Positions 22,506-33,552 of a stretch of 64,000 bases of DNA are shown here, one piece after another. The notes beneath the pieces are model-generated. The model was not told the DNA's origin. It was given only the letters and a program-made list of their open reading frames with translations, and did no database searches. Made by a program: the position numbers and the translations under genes. Origin of the DNA: Rheum nobile (taxonomy: Eukaryota > Streptophyta > Magnoliopsida > Caryophyllales > Polygonaceae); the NCBI GenBank assembly GCA_027886185.1, contig WOAB01000214.1:62001-126000 (forward strand), given 5' to 3'. Numbering within the stretch: the stretch's first letter is position 1; each line of letters starts with the position of its first letter.

Positions 22506-23964
22506 TGATAACAGGAATTTGTCGTTCTAATTCCTACTATGCAAAATATCCAAACAAACCTTAAACCGTAGTCCTAGGTAAGTAAAGGTCGAATCCACAG
22601 GGAGGCAAATTCTATCTAAATATGCAATTCGTATGTCAATCAAACGTAACCAAAGGGGGGTTTTGTGAGTTTTGTAAGTTCTAAACATGCAAAAGGTAAA
22701 CAAGCTAAAGAGTTGTGAAATCAGTGATGGGAAAAACACTTAGTCAAACAACATCCACTATTCGTATGACAAGTTGATCATAGAAAATCATTCAAAATCT
22801 CATGCAATGGAAATTCCAATTCCTTTTCAGATATAACTAATAGCACAACCAGATACTATTAGCACTAACTAATTAAACAACCCTGAAACTATCAAGATTC
22901 AGTTTAACAGCAGTGTTACGGATATGAATATAGTTGGATACAATTCTAGCATAAAACAACCAGCTTTTATCCTAGAATGTAAATCAGTTCTCTTCTGCAT
23001 AAGACTAGCACAACCAGATACTAGTACGATGCAGTTGCTACTCTGAAATAGATATGCTCAACCAGTAACAATCTAAATCTAGCAATAGATCAATAACGAC
23101 AAACCCTAGTTGCGTCCAAGATAGAGATTATCAATATCAATCATATGCAATCAAGCAAGAGAATAGATAAAAACCATGCAATAGATTAAGAACGAGAGTC
23201 TCACAACTGAATCAAAATGAAAGCTTCAGCGTCTGACTAAGCCAGGGAGGCTTAGTTCTTCATAGTAAGGTACATAGAAAGAAATTAGGGTTCGAGAGAT
23301 GACGATATGATAGGATAATCAAGCCTCTCTCTACCCTTAAATACTAAAGGAAATAAAGTCTAAGTTAACCTAAAACGAAATAATAAAAACGTAATAAAAT
23401 AATGCAGAATAAACAAATAAGGAAACGGCTCGGCGGTGCTTCCAACAGCGGCAGCGGGCGCTGCAAGTGAGGCGGCGGGTGCCGGGATTAAACGGCGGGC
23501 GCTGGAGGGGAATTGGCGGCGGGCGCCGCAATGTTCACGGCGGGCGCCGCAATGTTCACGGCGGGCGCCGTCGCTGTTCTTCGGTTCAGCTCCTGCGATA
23601 CTTCCGTAGAAACGCCATAACTTTTGATTCCCAACTCGGATTGCGCTCATATTTTGCGGACTTGCAGTAGACTTCAAGATCTAACTCCTAGAATTGGAAT
23701 CACTCCATTTGGACATCTGAGTAGAGAGAACGAACCAATTGAATTCAGCCTACTGTTCTTCTACTCTTCATTGCACTCCCTTGGGTCTACTACTGGTGGC
23801 TTCTCCTCAGTGTCTCATATGATCTCCAAAACCGCTCAAACACCTCCAAATACACTAGCTTCACCCCCAAACGCCATACACATGAATGTGTCTAAATCTA
23901 CCCGAATGGCACCAATAAAACCTCTAATGACTCTTGGTTAAGCCCTACAAAGTAGTGCTTATCA
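22506..23964 (-). repeat. Element C 5' LTR
   Basis: The LTR is 1459 bp, TGATAACAGG...GTGCTTATCA on the plus strand. It contains GC hairpins at about 23452-23571, one more 21-base unit than a simple copy would have, with a tandem duplication of the unit ending CGCCGCAATGTTCACGG. Confidence 0.9.
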
Positions 23965-24070
23965 CTATTGGAGACCATTCAAGCTCAAGAGTGGAGAATG
24001 AATTCTAGCTTGGCCACGATCTAGTTTCTCTTGGAAAGAAAAACCTCTTTGGGGGTTTGATTCTCATCAA

Positions 24071-24085
24071 TTGGTATCAAGAGCC
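24071..24085 (+). other. Element B primer-binding site
   Basis: TTGGTATCAAGAGCC begins two bases after the 5' LTR end at 24069 and matches the initiator tRNA-Met complement apart from one extra A. Confidence 0.75.
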
Positions 24086-25406
24086 ATTGTCCAAGCTAAG
24101 TTTTTCTTTTCCCTTTCAAATTCAGTTTTTTATGCTTATTTTCATAGCTTGCATGAGATTTCTTGTTCTTGCCATGATGAACATGTCCTAGGCTTAGGTT
24201 ATCTCTTGTTAGCTTGAAATTTTTCTAAATCTTCATGTTATTGTGTTTAGTTGTTCATGCTCAGTTTTTTCTTTGTTTCCATGCTTCTTTTGCTTGCTTT
24301 TATGATAGTTTAGTAGTTAATTTACTTGCCTTAATTGTTTGTCCCTCCCAAACCCACCCTCAAAACCACCAAAAAAAATTAGTTTCCACCGCCCACCAAT
24401 GCCGTCGACGACCGGACCACCGTGTCTGCCGCCTTACCACCACCAAGCACCACCCATCCAGCCACCCAGCCCCCCTCCATTGTCGGCCCTTGCCCTTGTT
24501 TGTTTAATTTGAATCCCTTAAAGTGTGCATGTGACTTGGGTATTTTTGGCAAAGGCCAAAAGTGCTTTCCTTCTTGGCATTTTGGTTGTCTTAGGTTGTT
24601 TGAGTAAATGCGAAATTTGACTCTTGGCTGATTTGTGTAGGTTAGAGTGCTTGGAAGGTTCCTCTTTGTGGGCTTCAAAAAGGGGGGGGGATCATTAGTG
24701 GCAAGTTAACAAACTCCTTTCCCTCTTCTCCTCTTTGTCCCACACACCAAAACGGGACATTGTCTTCAAACACACCCTTGGTGCCGGCCCTAAGTGTCAT
24801 TCAAAGGCCTTTGTGTGGCCCCACCTCCTCTCTAGTTGCATGTCTTCCATTTGGACCTTGCTCTTCCATTTTTAGAAAAAAGCCTCATTCGAAACAAGAG
24901 GCCAAGAAAAGGCAAAAAGGCCCATCAATACAAAAAAAACAGAAATGTCAAAATCCAAAACATAAAAAAAAATCAAGACAAAGTCCACTCATTTTTTTCT
25001 TTTTTTCGGTTGGGCCACATTCTTTGGTGGGCTCTCTCACCTTCACTAGGCAACATGGGCCACTAAGCCTATCTCTTCATATTCCTCTATGTTGCTTGTC
25101 AACACAATCCACCTCTCTTTGGGCCCATAGGGTAGCCGAATTGTGCTCTTCCCTAGATTTGACATCCATAGTCATTTTCGACATTCACTCATCTAGTCTA
25201 AGTCATTCAATTAGGCTTTGCTTGGAAGTGCTTTTAACCCGCCCCATGTCCTCAAGTAACACGACCTTAGCCTACCATTATCACTTTGCTTGGGCCTACT
25301 TTGTGATACTTGTGATTGCCTTGGCCTTAGTCCTTTATTCCTTTACTTGTTTGGCTTCACTTAGTGCTTGGGAACTTGTTACTTGGTTTGCCTTGTGTCC
25401 TTGTAG
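24086..25406 (+). other. Element B leader, non-coding
   Basis: This is 1.3 kb of CT-rich DNA between the primer-binding site and the gag start. No long meaningful frame is present. It ends with CTTGTAG, which could be a splice acceptor before the gag start, though no donor could be chosen. Confidence 0.45.
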
Positions 25407-25417
25407 GTGACGCCCAT

Positions 25418-26876
25418 ATGGAAGACCAATTGGAGGTCGGAAGACCAATTGGAGGTCGAAAACCGGAGTCCTCGAAGCTCCTCACCCACCATCTCCCCCA
25501 GCTCCTTTGAGGCTCGGTTGGTCGAGGAGCGGCTCTTAGCGGAGGCTGCCGCCCGGCGTGCCCAAAATAGCGACACTGCCAACCACGCCCTTATGGCCGA
25601 GTTGGCTCACATTCTCCAAGACAATGAGCGCCTCACAGCCGCACATGCCGCCCCCGCGTAGCGCCTGGGAAGCCTTTCCACGGCCTTCCCCATGGCCGCG
25701 TCGTTCGTAGCAACACCGCTGCACACACACATCCTCACCGATGCCCCCTCCCACAGCCTCGTGGATGAGCATCGTGTGTACTCGGTGCGTGACCGGGGCA
25801 AGGACCCTATGTACCCCTCTCCGACGCCCGAGGCTTGCGCCTTGGCCGCCAATTTGGGTCCACCCCGGAAGCCCTCTTACTATGATCTCCCTCTGGTGTG
25901 CCATGAGGCCGACGGCCATCACGATGCTCGGCCGCTGCCGGGCCGGCATCGCCACCGCCCCACTGCCCACTTGGCCGGTGCCGCCTCTTCGCGCCCCGTC
26001 CGGGCCCCCGTCACCGGCGATGAGGCTCCAAATCCCATCCATGGCCATGGAAACCTTGAGGCTTTTGATGAGGATGACGACGCCTATGGGGACCATGAGG
26101 CGTATGATGACCTTGAAGAGGTCTTCCATGAAACCGTGGAGGAGGACCCTTTGGCCGATTTCCATGCGCCGGAGCCGGGCCGTGTCCGGGGCCACCGAGG
26201 CCGCCCGCTTGATCGGCGAGATCCCCAATGGTTGCCTCCACCGCAACCGGCTCGTAGCGGCCGTAGGCACCCCGCACGCCAACACTTTGAGCGGTGTGGC
26301 CCCATAGAGGCTCCACAACACTATGGCCAACGTCGGGAGATCAAGGTCAAGATGGAGCCCTTTGAAGGCGAATATGATGCGGCAAAATTTCTTGATTAGA
26401 AGCAAGCAATGGAGTATGCTCTTAACCATTGCCAATATGAAGACTATGAGCGGGTTGAGATCGCCACAATGCAATTCACCGGCCTTGCCCGTGCATGGTG
26501 GTTCCAGTTCACCATCGAAAGGGAGAGGCGCGGTTTGCCTCCACTTGAGTCTTGGAATCAACTTGTTCATGTCATGACCAAGAGGTATGTACCGGAGGAC
26601 AACCTTGAGCACATGCACCTTCAAATTGCACTTGCATGCCAAGGCTCCTGCACGCCACTTAAGTTCTTTGCCGAGCTTGAAGAGCTCATCCACAAGGCTG
26701 GCATGTCTACCATCCTTGCCTTTCTCCGGACCATGTTCCTCCGAGGCCTTGACATTGAGATCCGGGATCCCTTGATCTTTCTCCCCATCCGGGACATCAA
26801 TACTCTCACCCATACCGCCATGGAGATCTACAAGCAACTCCAAAGGAAGAAGCGAGCCACTTGGGCCCGTTCATAG
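25418..26876 (+). pseudogene. Element B gag
   Basis: The coding frame from 25440 onward reads an acidic/Pro-rich N-terminus and then the retrotransposon gag core (MEPFEGEYDAAKFLD near 26352-26396; ALNHCQYEDYERV; GLARAWWFQF; NQLVHVMTKRYVPED). In-frame stops are at 25659, 26397 and 26874. The likely start ATG at 25418 is out of frame, because a 19-base tandem duplication (25421-25439 and 25440-25458) follows it. A zinc knuckle CFKCGGRGHLQWDC follows at about 27087-27128. Base composition is much richer in GC than elements A, C and L. Confidence 0.85.
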
Positions 26877-27086
26877 CCGCCTAGGCTCTCCACCGCCCCT
26901 AGCTCCTCCTTTGGTTCCCCCTCAGCCGCCATTGTTGCCCCGCAGCCACGCCTTGGGCCCGCTCCAGCCCCGGTAACATCAACCGAGGCCGCCGGCGCTG
27001 CTCGGCTGCGTGAGCCACCCCATGGCCCGGCTCCCGTCACGCGTGCCCCGACCTCCACGTCCGAGCGGTCTAGCAACCGTGCTTGC

Positions 27087-27717
27087 TTCAAGTGTGGAGG
27101 TCGTGGCCACCTCCAATGGGATTGCCCCAACGCCAAGCAGGTCTTGTTCACCGCCACAAGTGGGTATGAATCCTTTGATGATGTAGATGAGGCCTTGGAG
27201 GACGAGCATGAGGCCGCTACGGACGGCCTTTATGAGGATTATGATGGCGCCCCTCTTGAGCATGGAGTCGCCGCCCCTTTGAGCTTTGTGACTCGCCGTG
27301 TGCTCTCGATCCACGAGGGTGACACAAAGGACCAACGGGAGAGTCTCTTTCACACTCGATGCCTCATGGGTACTTCCTCCCTTAGTGTGATCATCGATGG
27401 TGGGTCATGTGCCAACTTTGTCAATGCGCGTGTAGTCAGGAATCTCCATCTTCCCACCATGGCTCATCCTCATCCTTATAGCCCCCATGGACTTGGAGAC
27501 GGTAAAAGTGATGTGGTAGCTAGGCAATGCCACATTGCTTTCTCCATTGGCTCCTACTTTGATCAAATTTTGTGTGATGTGATTTCTATGGATGCTACTC
27601 ACATTTTACAAGGAAGGCCTTGGAAATTTGATAGGCGAGTGATCCATGATGGCTTCCTCAATACCTTTGTATTTGTCCATGATGGGAAGCAGATCACTCT
27701 CTTTCCTATGTCTCCAT
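27087..27717 (+). pseudogene. Element B zinc knuckle and aspartic protease
   Basis: The CCHC knuckle at 27087-27128 is followed by the protease: ESLFHTRC, then SVIIDGGSCANFV (catalytic Asp in DGGS) near 27387-27425, then SMDATHILQGRPWKFDRR near 27587-27635 (the usual LLGRPW flap-side block, with Q for L). This arrangement is typical of chromovirus-type Gypsy proteases. It is in frame with gag. The following TGA at 27718 replaces a residue in the SPxEV block that normally leads to RT. Confidence 0.85.
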
Positions 27718-27720
27718 GAG

Positions 27721-28817
27721 AGGTTCTTGATTATCAAATCGAGAGAAATTGGCTCAAGGCCCTTGAAGTTCACGATCCCTTGGCGGTCCACACCCAAGTC
27801 ACGGCACCCTCCTTCGGCACCGCACCGGCAGCCGTCTCCCCTTGTGCGGTCCACATGCCGACTTCCTCCGGCCAGCCGGCGGCGCGCGCATTCACGGTTG
27901 CCCTCCAAGGGCGTGGCAAGCACCATACCCTTTTGGCTCGTCGCCGCGGCCTCCCACCGGGACCTCTAGATGGGATCCCTTGTTCCACCTTGGTGCTTCC
28001 CTTTGACCACCCCATCATGAGGGGCGTGGCCTTGCTTCTCAATTGGCCGCCGACATCACTACCGCCGGGGGCCGCGCCTTTGCCACGATGCCAAGGAGAC
28101 CGGCCGCCCCTCAAGGAGCTCTCACCGCTCGGCCTTCATACGGCTTTTGCCCTCTTGGGGATGCATGCACGTGGAATGGCCCTTGTGGACCCTTACCCCA
28201 ATGACGAGTGGTGCAAGAAGGACTGAGACAAGATTGTCAACATCTTGTCTCCGAGGTATGGGTTTTCCTCTCCTCATCATGTTTACACTTTCATGCTTCA
28301 TATTCCTTTGTCTTTGCATGCACCCGAGACACCCCATAGTCCTCTCTCCCTGGTGTGTGCCACGTTAGGTGACCTTACGGGACATTCTTGGGATGACTTT
28401 CCTCTTCCCCGAGCGCGTGAGCTTTGTGCCCTTAGAGCCCCATTTGGGAAATTGTTGGTTAACGATGCCCTCGAGTGCCATTGTGAGTTTGGGAACACAA
28501 GCTATATCACCACCTTTGAGGATTATACCTTTGCACCACCACTTGTTCCCCTTTTGCCTAGGTTCCACCCGCCCGGCCCTTACACACCCTTTTTCCATCC
28601 ATCCACCACTTGGGAAGACCTAGCTATGGTTTTTCTAACCGGATTGCATATGTGTAAGAAGGGGAGGGATCCCATATATGTTTTAGGTGAGACAACCCCT
28701 AGGAGAGCTCATGGCATGTCTTGTCTACTACCGCCACCAACAACCGAGCTACCTCCCTTTCCATTTGTCTTTGAGGCACCATTCCATGGAATCCCTAATG
28801 CTATTATGGTGGTTTAG
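27721..28817 (+). pseudogene. Element B unassigned 3' domain
   Basis: The gag-protease frame stays open for another 365 codons, except for a TGA at 28224, and ends at TAG 28815. The product is rich in Pro, Leu and His. Near the end it reads PPFPFVFEAPFHGIP. I recognise no RT, RNase H or integrase motif. The preserved frame and codon use match the upstream part, so it was probably coding. It could be a relic of a polyprotein extended by captured sequence; I cannot assign a function. Confidence 0.6.
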
Positions 28818-29144
28818 GCACCTAATTTAGTGACTCGTTTTTGGAGATTTTGGTGGCTGAATTTTGGGGTGTGCTATATCTTTGACACTAGTTGGCCTCT
28901 TCCCCCCGATGACTTGCTTAGAGCCATCCTTAGGGCTCCCCCGCACCTTTGGCTAACTTTTCCATTCCTTGTTGAGTTTATTTGTCCTAGGACTTTTTGC
29001 GGACTTGCCTCCTATGTGTGCACGGATTCCAGCCCGGGGCCGCTTCAATCCTCGCACATCCGGCCATGACGCTTCCCGAGTGATCAAGTGGTTCGTAGAT
29101 GTTGCACCTGAATTGAGGACAATTCTCCCTCAAGAAGGGGAGAG
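28818..29144 (+). other. Element B 3' UTR and polypurine tract
   Basis: About 330 bp is non-coding and ends in AAGAAGGGGAGAG at 29132-29144, directly before the LTR start TGATGATT. The tract position fixes B's plus orientation. Confidence 0.8.
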
Positions 29145-29892
29145 TGATGATTGCTAAACACCCATCAACAAGGACATTCAAGGCCCGGTGACTAGGGCCC
29201 GAGCCCGAGCTGTGGAACAAGCCTTCAACGCCCTATCCCACCGTGCCTTGTCAAGCCCAAGCGACGGAGATCCACCAACCCAAGGGACAAGCCCACTTTT
29301 GTGCCTCACCTTGGAGTAGCCATGGCGCCCACGCCTCCATGCCATGACAATCAAGCACCCGGTGCTTCGACTCCAAGGCATCTAGGCGCGCGCCTCCACC
29401 CAAACCTTATGGATTTTATCCCTCTTTACCCCTTTGTGGATTTATTTATGCATTTCCTTTTATTGGTGAGCGTATGGACCCATTTGCCAATGGCTCCTAG
29501 TCCACCCACTATTTAAACTCCTTGTTGTCTCCTTTTGCAAACTAGTTGAAGAATATAGAAGTGGCATTGCCTTGGGTAAGAGTTTAACTCCCCTAGGCCG
29601 CCACTTAGTTCTTTCAACCCAAGCTTCCAAATCTTCAATCCGTATTTCTCCTTCTCTCAATCTCGTTTGGATCTCTCACGTACTTAAGCTCATGTTAGAA
29701 GTTAGACCACCTGAGCCAAGGAACCTCCAAGAGAGGTTCCCTTGGCCCTCCACCGTTCACACCTCTCCTCGGCTGCCCTCCGGGCCTCTCGACGCTCCCC
29801 TTGGCATTCCACCTCTTCCACGACCGAGAGCCTCTTCCAAAGGCTATTGGAGACCATTCAAGCTCAAAAGTGGAGAAGGAATCCTAGCTTGG
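29145..29892 (+). repeat. Element B 3' LTR, first part
   Basis: It aligns with 16191-16894 plus 23970-24015 and stops at GCTTGG, where solo LTR D is inserted. The last 56 bp (50942-50997, GCCACGATCTAG to TTCATCA) lie beyond D. Confidence 0.92.
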
Positions 29893-30073
29893 TGATCAGC
29901 GCTACTTTGTAGGGCATAACTAGGAGTTGTTACCGGAGTTTTAGGTACCAATTTGTATGGGTTTAGAGCATAAGTTAGGAGAATGGAGTTGTGGAGAAGG
30001 AATGTTGATTTGGTGGTTTTGAAGAGATTAAATGAAGACTTATTGAAGATGGAGACAAGCCACAAGAGAAGAC

Positions 30074-30727
30074 TGTTTTGGGGCGAAAAGATCGATCGAC
30101 CTAAATCGCCTTAGACGGGGTAACGAGTCGATCGGATAATGTAAAATCGATCCAAACCAAATAGACAATCAACCAAGTAAAAAATAGATGCAAAGAAGCA
30201 ATGTAATTTATTGATCAATCAATGATGGAATCAGATCAGAATACAACTTATCCTTGAGGAGTAAGGGATCGAGTCCTGTTTGACAGGCGATATCGGTGAT
30301 TCGACCGGCAATGGTTGAGTAATATCCCAGGGAGCTTGAATGATGGGGAATATTCTAGTAAGTCTTTCAAAAACTCAGTGAGTAAATACTGTGTGTAGAC
30401 GTGTCCCCTGTCGATTGTTTCTTCGTGATCTATTTATGGTATCTTCCCCTTGTGTTCGTTACTTGGCGTCGTGATATCCTCTATTCATTACATGCGTGAT
30501 CTTCGGGATTGATCTTAAATGCTATCGTAATCTTTGCGTTTAATTTCATTACCGTTTGCCATTGATCAAGCAATTAATGCCATGGGCGAAATCTTCGGAG
30601 CTGGTCGGATCCCGCGCATCTGAGGAGTGTCCGTCGCTTCCTTCTAATCTCTTCTGGCCCTCAACTTCGCTTGGACCTTGGCCCAATTCGCTTGCTTCGA
30701 TCCATTTGGAGTATGTTGGGCCCAACA
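30074..30727 (-). repeat. Element E 3' LTR
   Basis: The LTR is 654 bp and very similar to 49132-49785. Only 19 bp of internal DNA (30728-30746) remain between it and the nested element F. Those bases give an ACTTGGGGCTAT polypurine-like tract on the minus strand. Confidence 0.93.
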
Positions 30728-30751
30728 ATAGCCCCAAGTTGTTTTGGGCTT

Positions 30752-32196
30752 TGATAGGCCTAAAGTCGTATGCCTAATCAAAGAAATCCTAAAGTACCTA
30801 CTACAGAGTATAGCAAGCAAGTCAGGGTCGAACCTAAGGGAATCAGGTTATCAATTCTTGTGTTTTTCAAGTCACCAACTAGGAACTAGGGGGGGTTTGT
30901 AGTATTTTGAACCAAGTAAATAAAGCAAGAAAACAAAGTAAAGGATGTGAATATGATATGAGGAAGGCGCCACACTTGACAAAGATCCACACAACAAGAG
31001 ATATGGTTGATCACTGAATTCTATTAGTCTCAAGTTCTTATCTTTCCTATAGTTGTTCTTATCCCAATCATAGGTAACTATTAGTTCTACCAGCCCTAAT
31101 AGTACTTATTACTAAATCAAATCCGAAAACCTTCAAGACTCAATAAAGCAATAGCATTCAACCAAGGATTCAACAAGATACATGCAATAGAAACAACCCG
31201 TTACTATAACATGCAATTAACTCTCTCTCACGATGAGCACTCGTAACCCGCTTATGTAAATCGTGTTTGCTACTAGATATGCAACCCGAACCCGGAATCA
31301 CAAGTCCTAGCTATATGGATAATATCAATAAACCTAGGTGATCAGTCTAGATAAACCAATAAGATTCAATAAACATTCAAGCGCCAGAGAATTAATACAA
31401 CTAGGTAGGAAAACGAATAACAGTAGAAAACTCACAACCAATCAATTGAAGGCTTCACAACGTCAAGTGCAACAATGGAGGTTTAGTTCTCCATAGGGTT
31501 TGTGAGAGAAAAAACTATGAAAGGTGGCAACTAGGGTTTAAAGAATGGATGATTCTCTAAAAGAGTCTTAAACTTAACTTAAATACTAAGGAAATAATAA
31601 GGAAATAAAGAAAAGAAAATAACAAACTTGGAAACAAAGTCTCGGAAATAAAATAAAACAGAAATAAAACTCGGAAAGAATCTCTTCAGCGCGTCGTCAC
31701 CACGGGGTGCGGTGACACCCACCGCGGGGTGTGGTGACACCCACCGCGGGGTGCGGTGACACCCACCGCGGGGTGCGGTGGTCTTCCAGAATCTAAATCC
31801 TCGCTTTTGTTGTGCTCGCCGCGGGTGCGGCCATCCCACCGCTGGGTGCGGTGGCAACGACTTCTCCAGCTTCTGCGACACTTCCGTAAAAATGCCATAA
31901 CTTTTTATTCCCAACTCGGCTTGCGCTCATATTTTGAGGACTTGTAGTAGACTTCAAGATATAACTCCTAGAATTGGAATCACTCCATTTGGACATCTGA
32001 GTAAAGAGAACTAACCATTTGAATTCAGCCTAATGTTCTTCTACTCTTCAATGCACTTCAAACCTCTGTAAATCCCATGATTTCTTCACTTCTAGTCTCT
32101 AACTCTCAACTCCACAATTGTGCTCTAAATCCATCCAAATGGCACCTCAAAACTGGTAACAACCCCTAGAAATACACTATAAAATAGTGCCGATCA
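30752..32196 (-). repeat. Element F 3' LTR
   Basis: The LTR is 1445 bp. At 31698-31780 it holds four tandem copies of a 22-bp unit containing CACCGCGGGGTGCGGTG or one-base variants, where the 5' LTR holds two (37323-37361). The difference in copy number accounts for the 45-bp length difference. Confidence 0.93.
31698..31854. repeat. GC-rich hairpin repeat array in F 3' LTR
   Basis: Four units spaced 22 bp apart begin at 31698, 31720, 31742 and 31764. Each folds as CACCGC, loop GGGGT, GCGGTG, the first two with one changed base in the stem. A separate copy with loop TGGGT lies at about 31838-31854. Confidence 0.9.
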
Positions 32197-32204
32197 AATC
32201 CCCC

Positions 32205-33552
32205 ATGCTTAAACCTTGCTCGTCCTCGAGTAAGCTAAAGTCAACCTACTCCTTCAATCAATCCCCAAGGTTTCAGGAAACATAGAAAAATCAATCCCTC
32301 TAAGAATCACACCTAACAATAAACTCCAGGCACCAACACAAATAAGCCCAGCACAACATACAACAATACCAATCAACACCACACACAATCAAGCTAAAAG
32401 GAAAGCAGAGTACTTCCCCCAAGCTTATCCCAAACACCATAGAGTGAATCAAAATCTAATCCTAATCTCCCATCTATCTTCTTATACCTCCCAGAGTGAC
32501 CTACCCGAATCCTCCTTATATCACCTCTTCTTATGTCGCCACGCCAGGTAAAATGATGATTCCTAAAAATCACTCTTCTTCTTTTCACTCATTTTGCCAA
32601 GGCGCCCTTTTGGGTTTTCACCAAGCCACTCATTTCATTTTTCAATAGATGGGCTCACATATACTCACATCACTCTTGACCAATTATTACCACAGCCTAA
32701 TGCTGGTCCAAGCCACCTGCTTATTACCTAGGCCGCCCTTTCGGGTTTTTGACCTATCCCAGGATTTCTATTTTAGCCTATTTTCAAATTTTTGGCTCTT
32801 TTCATTTTTTTTTCTTCTCAACGACTTAGCAAGTATAGAACCCTCCCCCATACTTAAACATTGCATTGTCCTCAATGTAATGAAAGACAAAAGAATAGAA
32901 GCATAGGGAAGAGCAAAAAATAACTCACAGACGCCGCTGAGTTGGCTTGGAGACGTACGTTGTTGTTGGCGGTCTTCACTATATGGACGGGTCTCTAGTG
33001 TTGGGTGGGTGTCTTCATCAACTCCATCGTCTTCATTACCGTGCAACCAAAGGGAACCACTTGGTGAGTAGTGGTATAGCAAATATGTCGGGGTTGCACG
33101 GCCTTCAAAACCCACAAAAATGGGTCCAGATATGATCGTGGTGTGGGCCTCTAGTGGTCCTCCTCCTCAGCTGCCAATTGTAGGGCCATCATCGTTGTCA
33201 AATCAAGTGTAGGGCAGTGTATCCTCCGTGACAACATGATATGCACCATCTCCATGGGGAACTCTGGACAGCTGGCCTTCGGTAGAACTTTTTTTTGTTG
33301 TTTTTTCGATTTTTTTTTTTTGGATTTTTTTTTTTTAAAACAAGAGAAAATGAAAGGGTGCCCACCGCGGGTGCGGTGAGCTCTCCAGAACCTCCATTGA
33401 ACCTTCTCTTTCGTACCTGCGTGTTAGTGCACAGGCGAAACGAAACAAAAAAACAAAAACAAACTTAGACATGAGAAAAAACAATACCTCGGGTTGCCTC
33501 CCGAGCAGCGCCTTGGTTAATGTCGTTGGCTCGACATGAGACTTAGACAATC
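32205..33552 (-). other. Element F 3' untranslated region
   Basis: Non-coding, 1.35 kb, collinear with the 3' UTR of element C. It includes a GC hairpin at 33363-33378 (CACCGC, GGGT, GCGGTG), poly(T) runs near 33290-33335, and near 33490-33510 the block reading GGGAGGCAACCCGAGG on the minus strand that follows the ORF in Athila-type elements. Confidence 0.7.

Larger units (their letters stand above)
16895..23964 (-). mobile_element. Element C: Athila-like gag-protease Gypsy
   Basis: The element is 7.07 kb, minus strand, inserted in B's 5' LTR with TSD CTATT (16890-16894 and 23965-23969). The 5' LTR is 22506-23964 (1459 bp). The 3' LTR begins at 16895 but lost its inner end, replaced by a palindrome at 18246-18313. 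The primer-binding site is at 22486-22505. It encodes a single gag-protease frame and has no RT, RNase H or integrase. GC-rich hairpin motifs occur in both LTRs, the ORF and the 3' UTR. Confidence 0.93.

Noticed and set aside
25536..26843. Long minus-strand frame (435 codons) opposite B's gag
   Set aside because: It is the shadow of a GC-rich coding frame. The plus frame carries gag motifs; the minus frame shows none.
31698..31854. CRISPR-like array
   Set aside because: Units are 22 bp and contiguous without distinct spacers, in a eukaryotic LTR.
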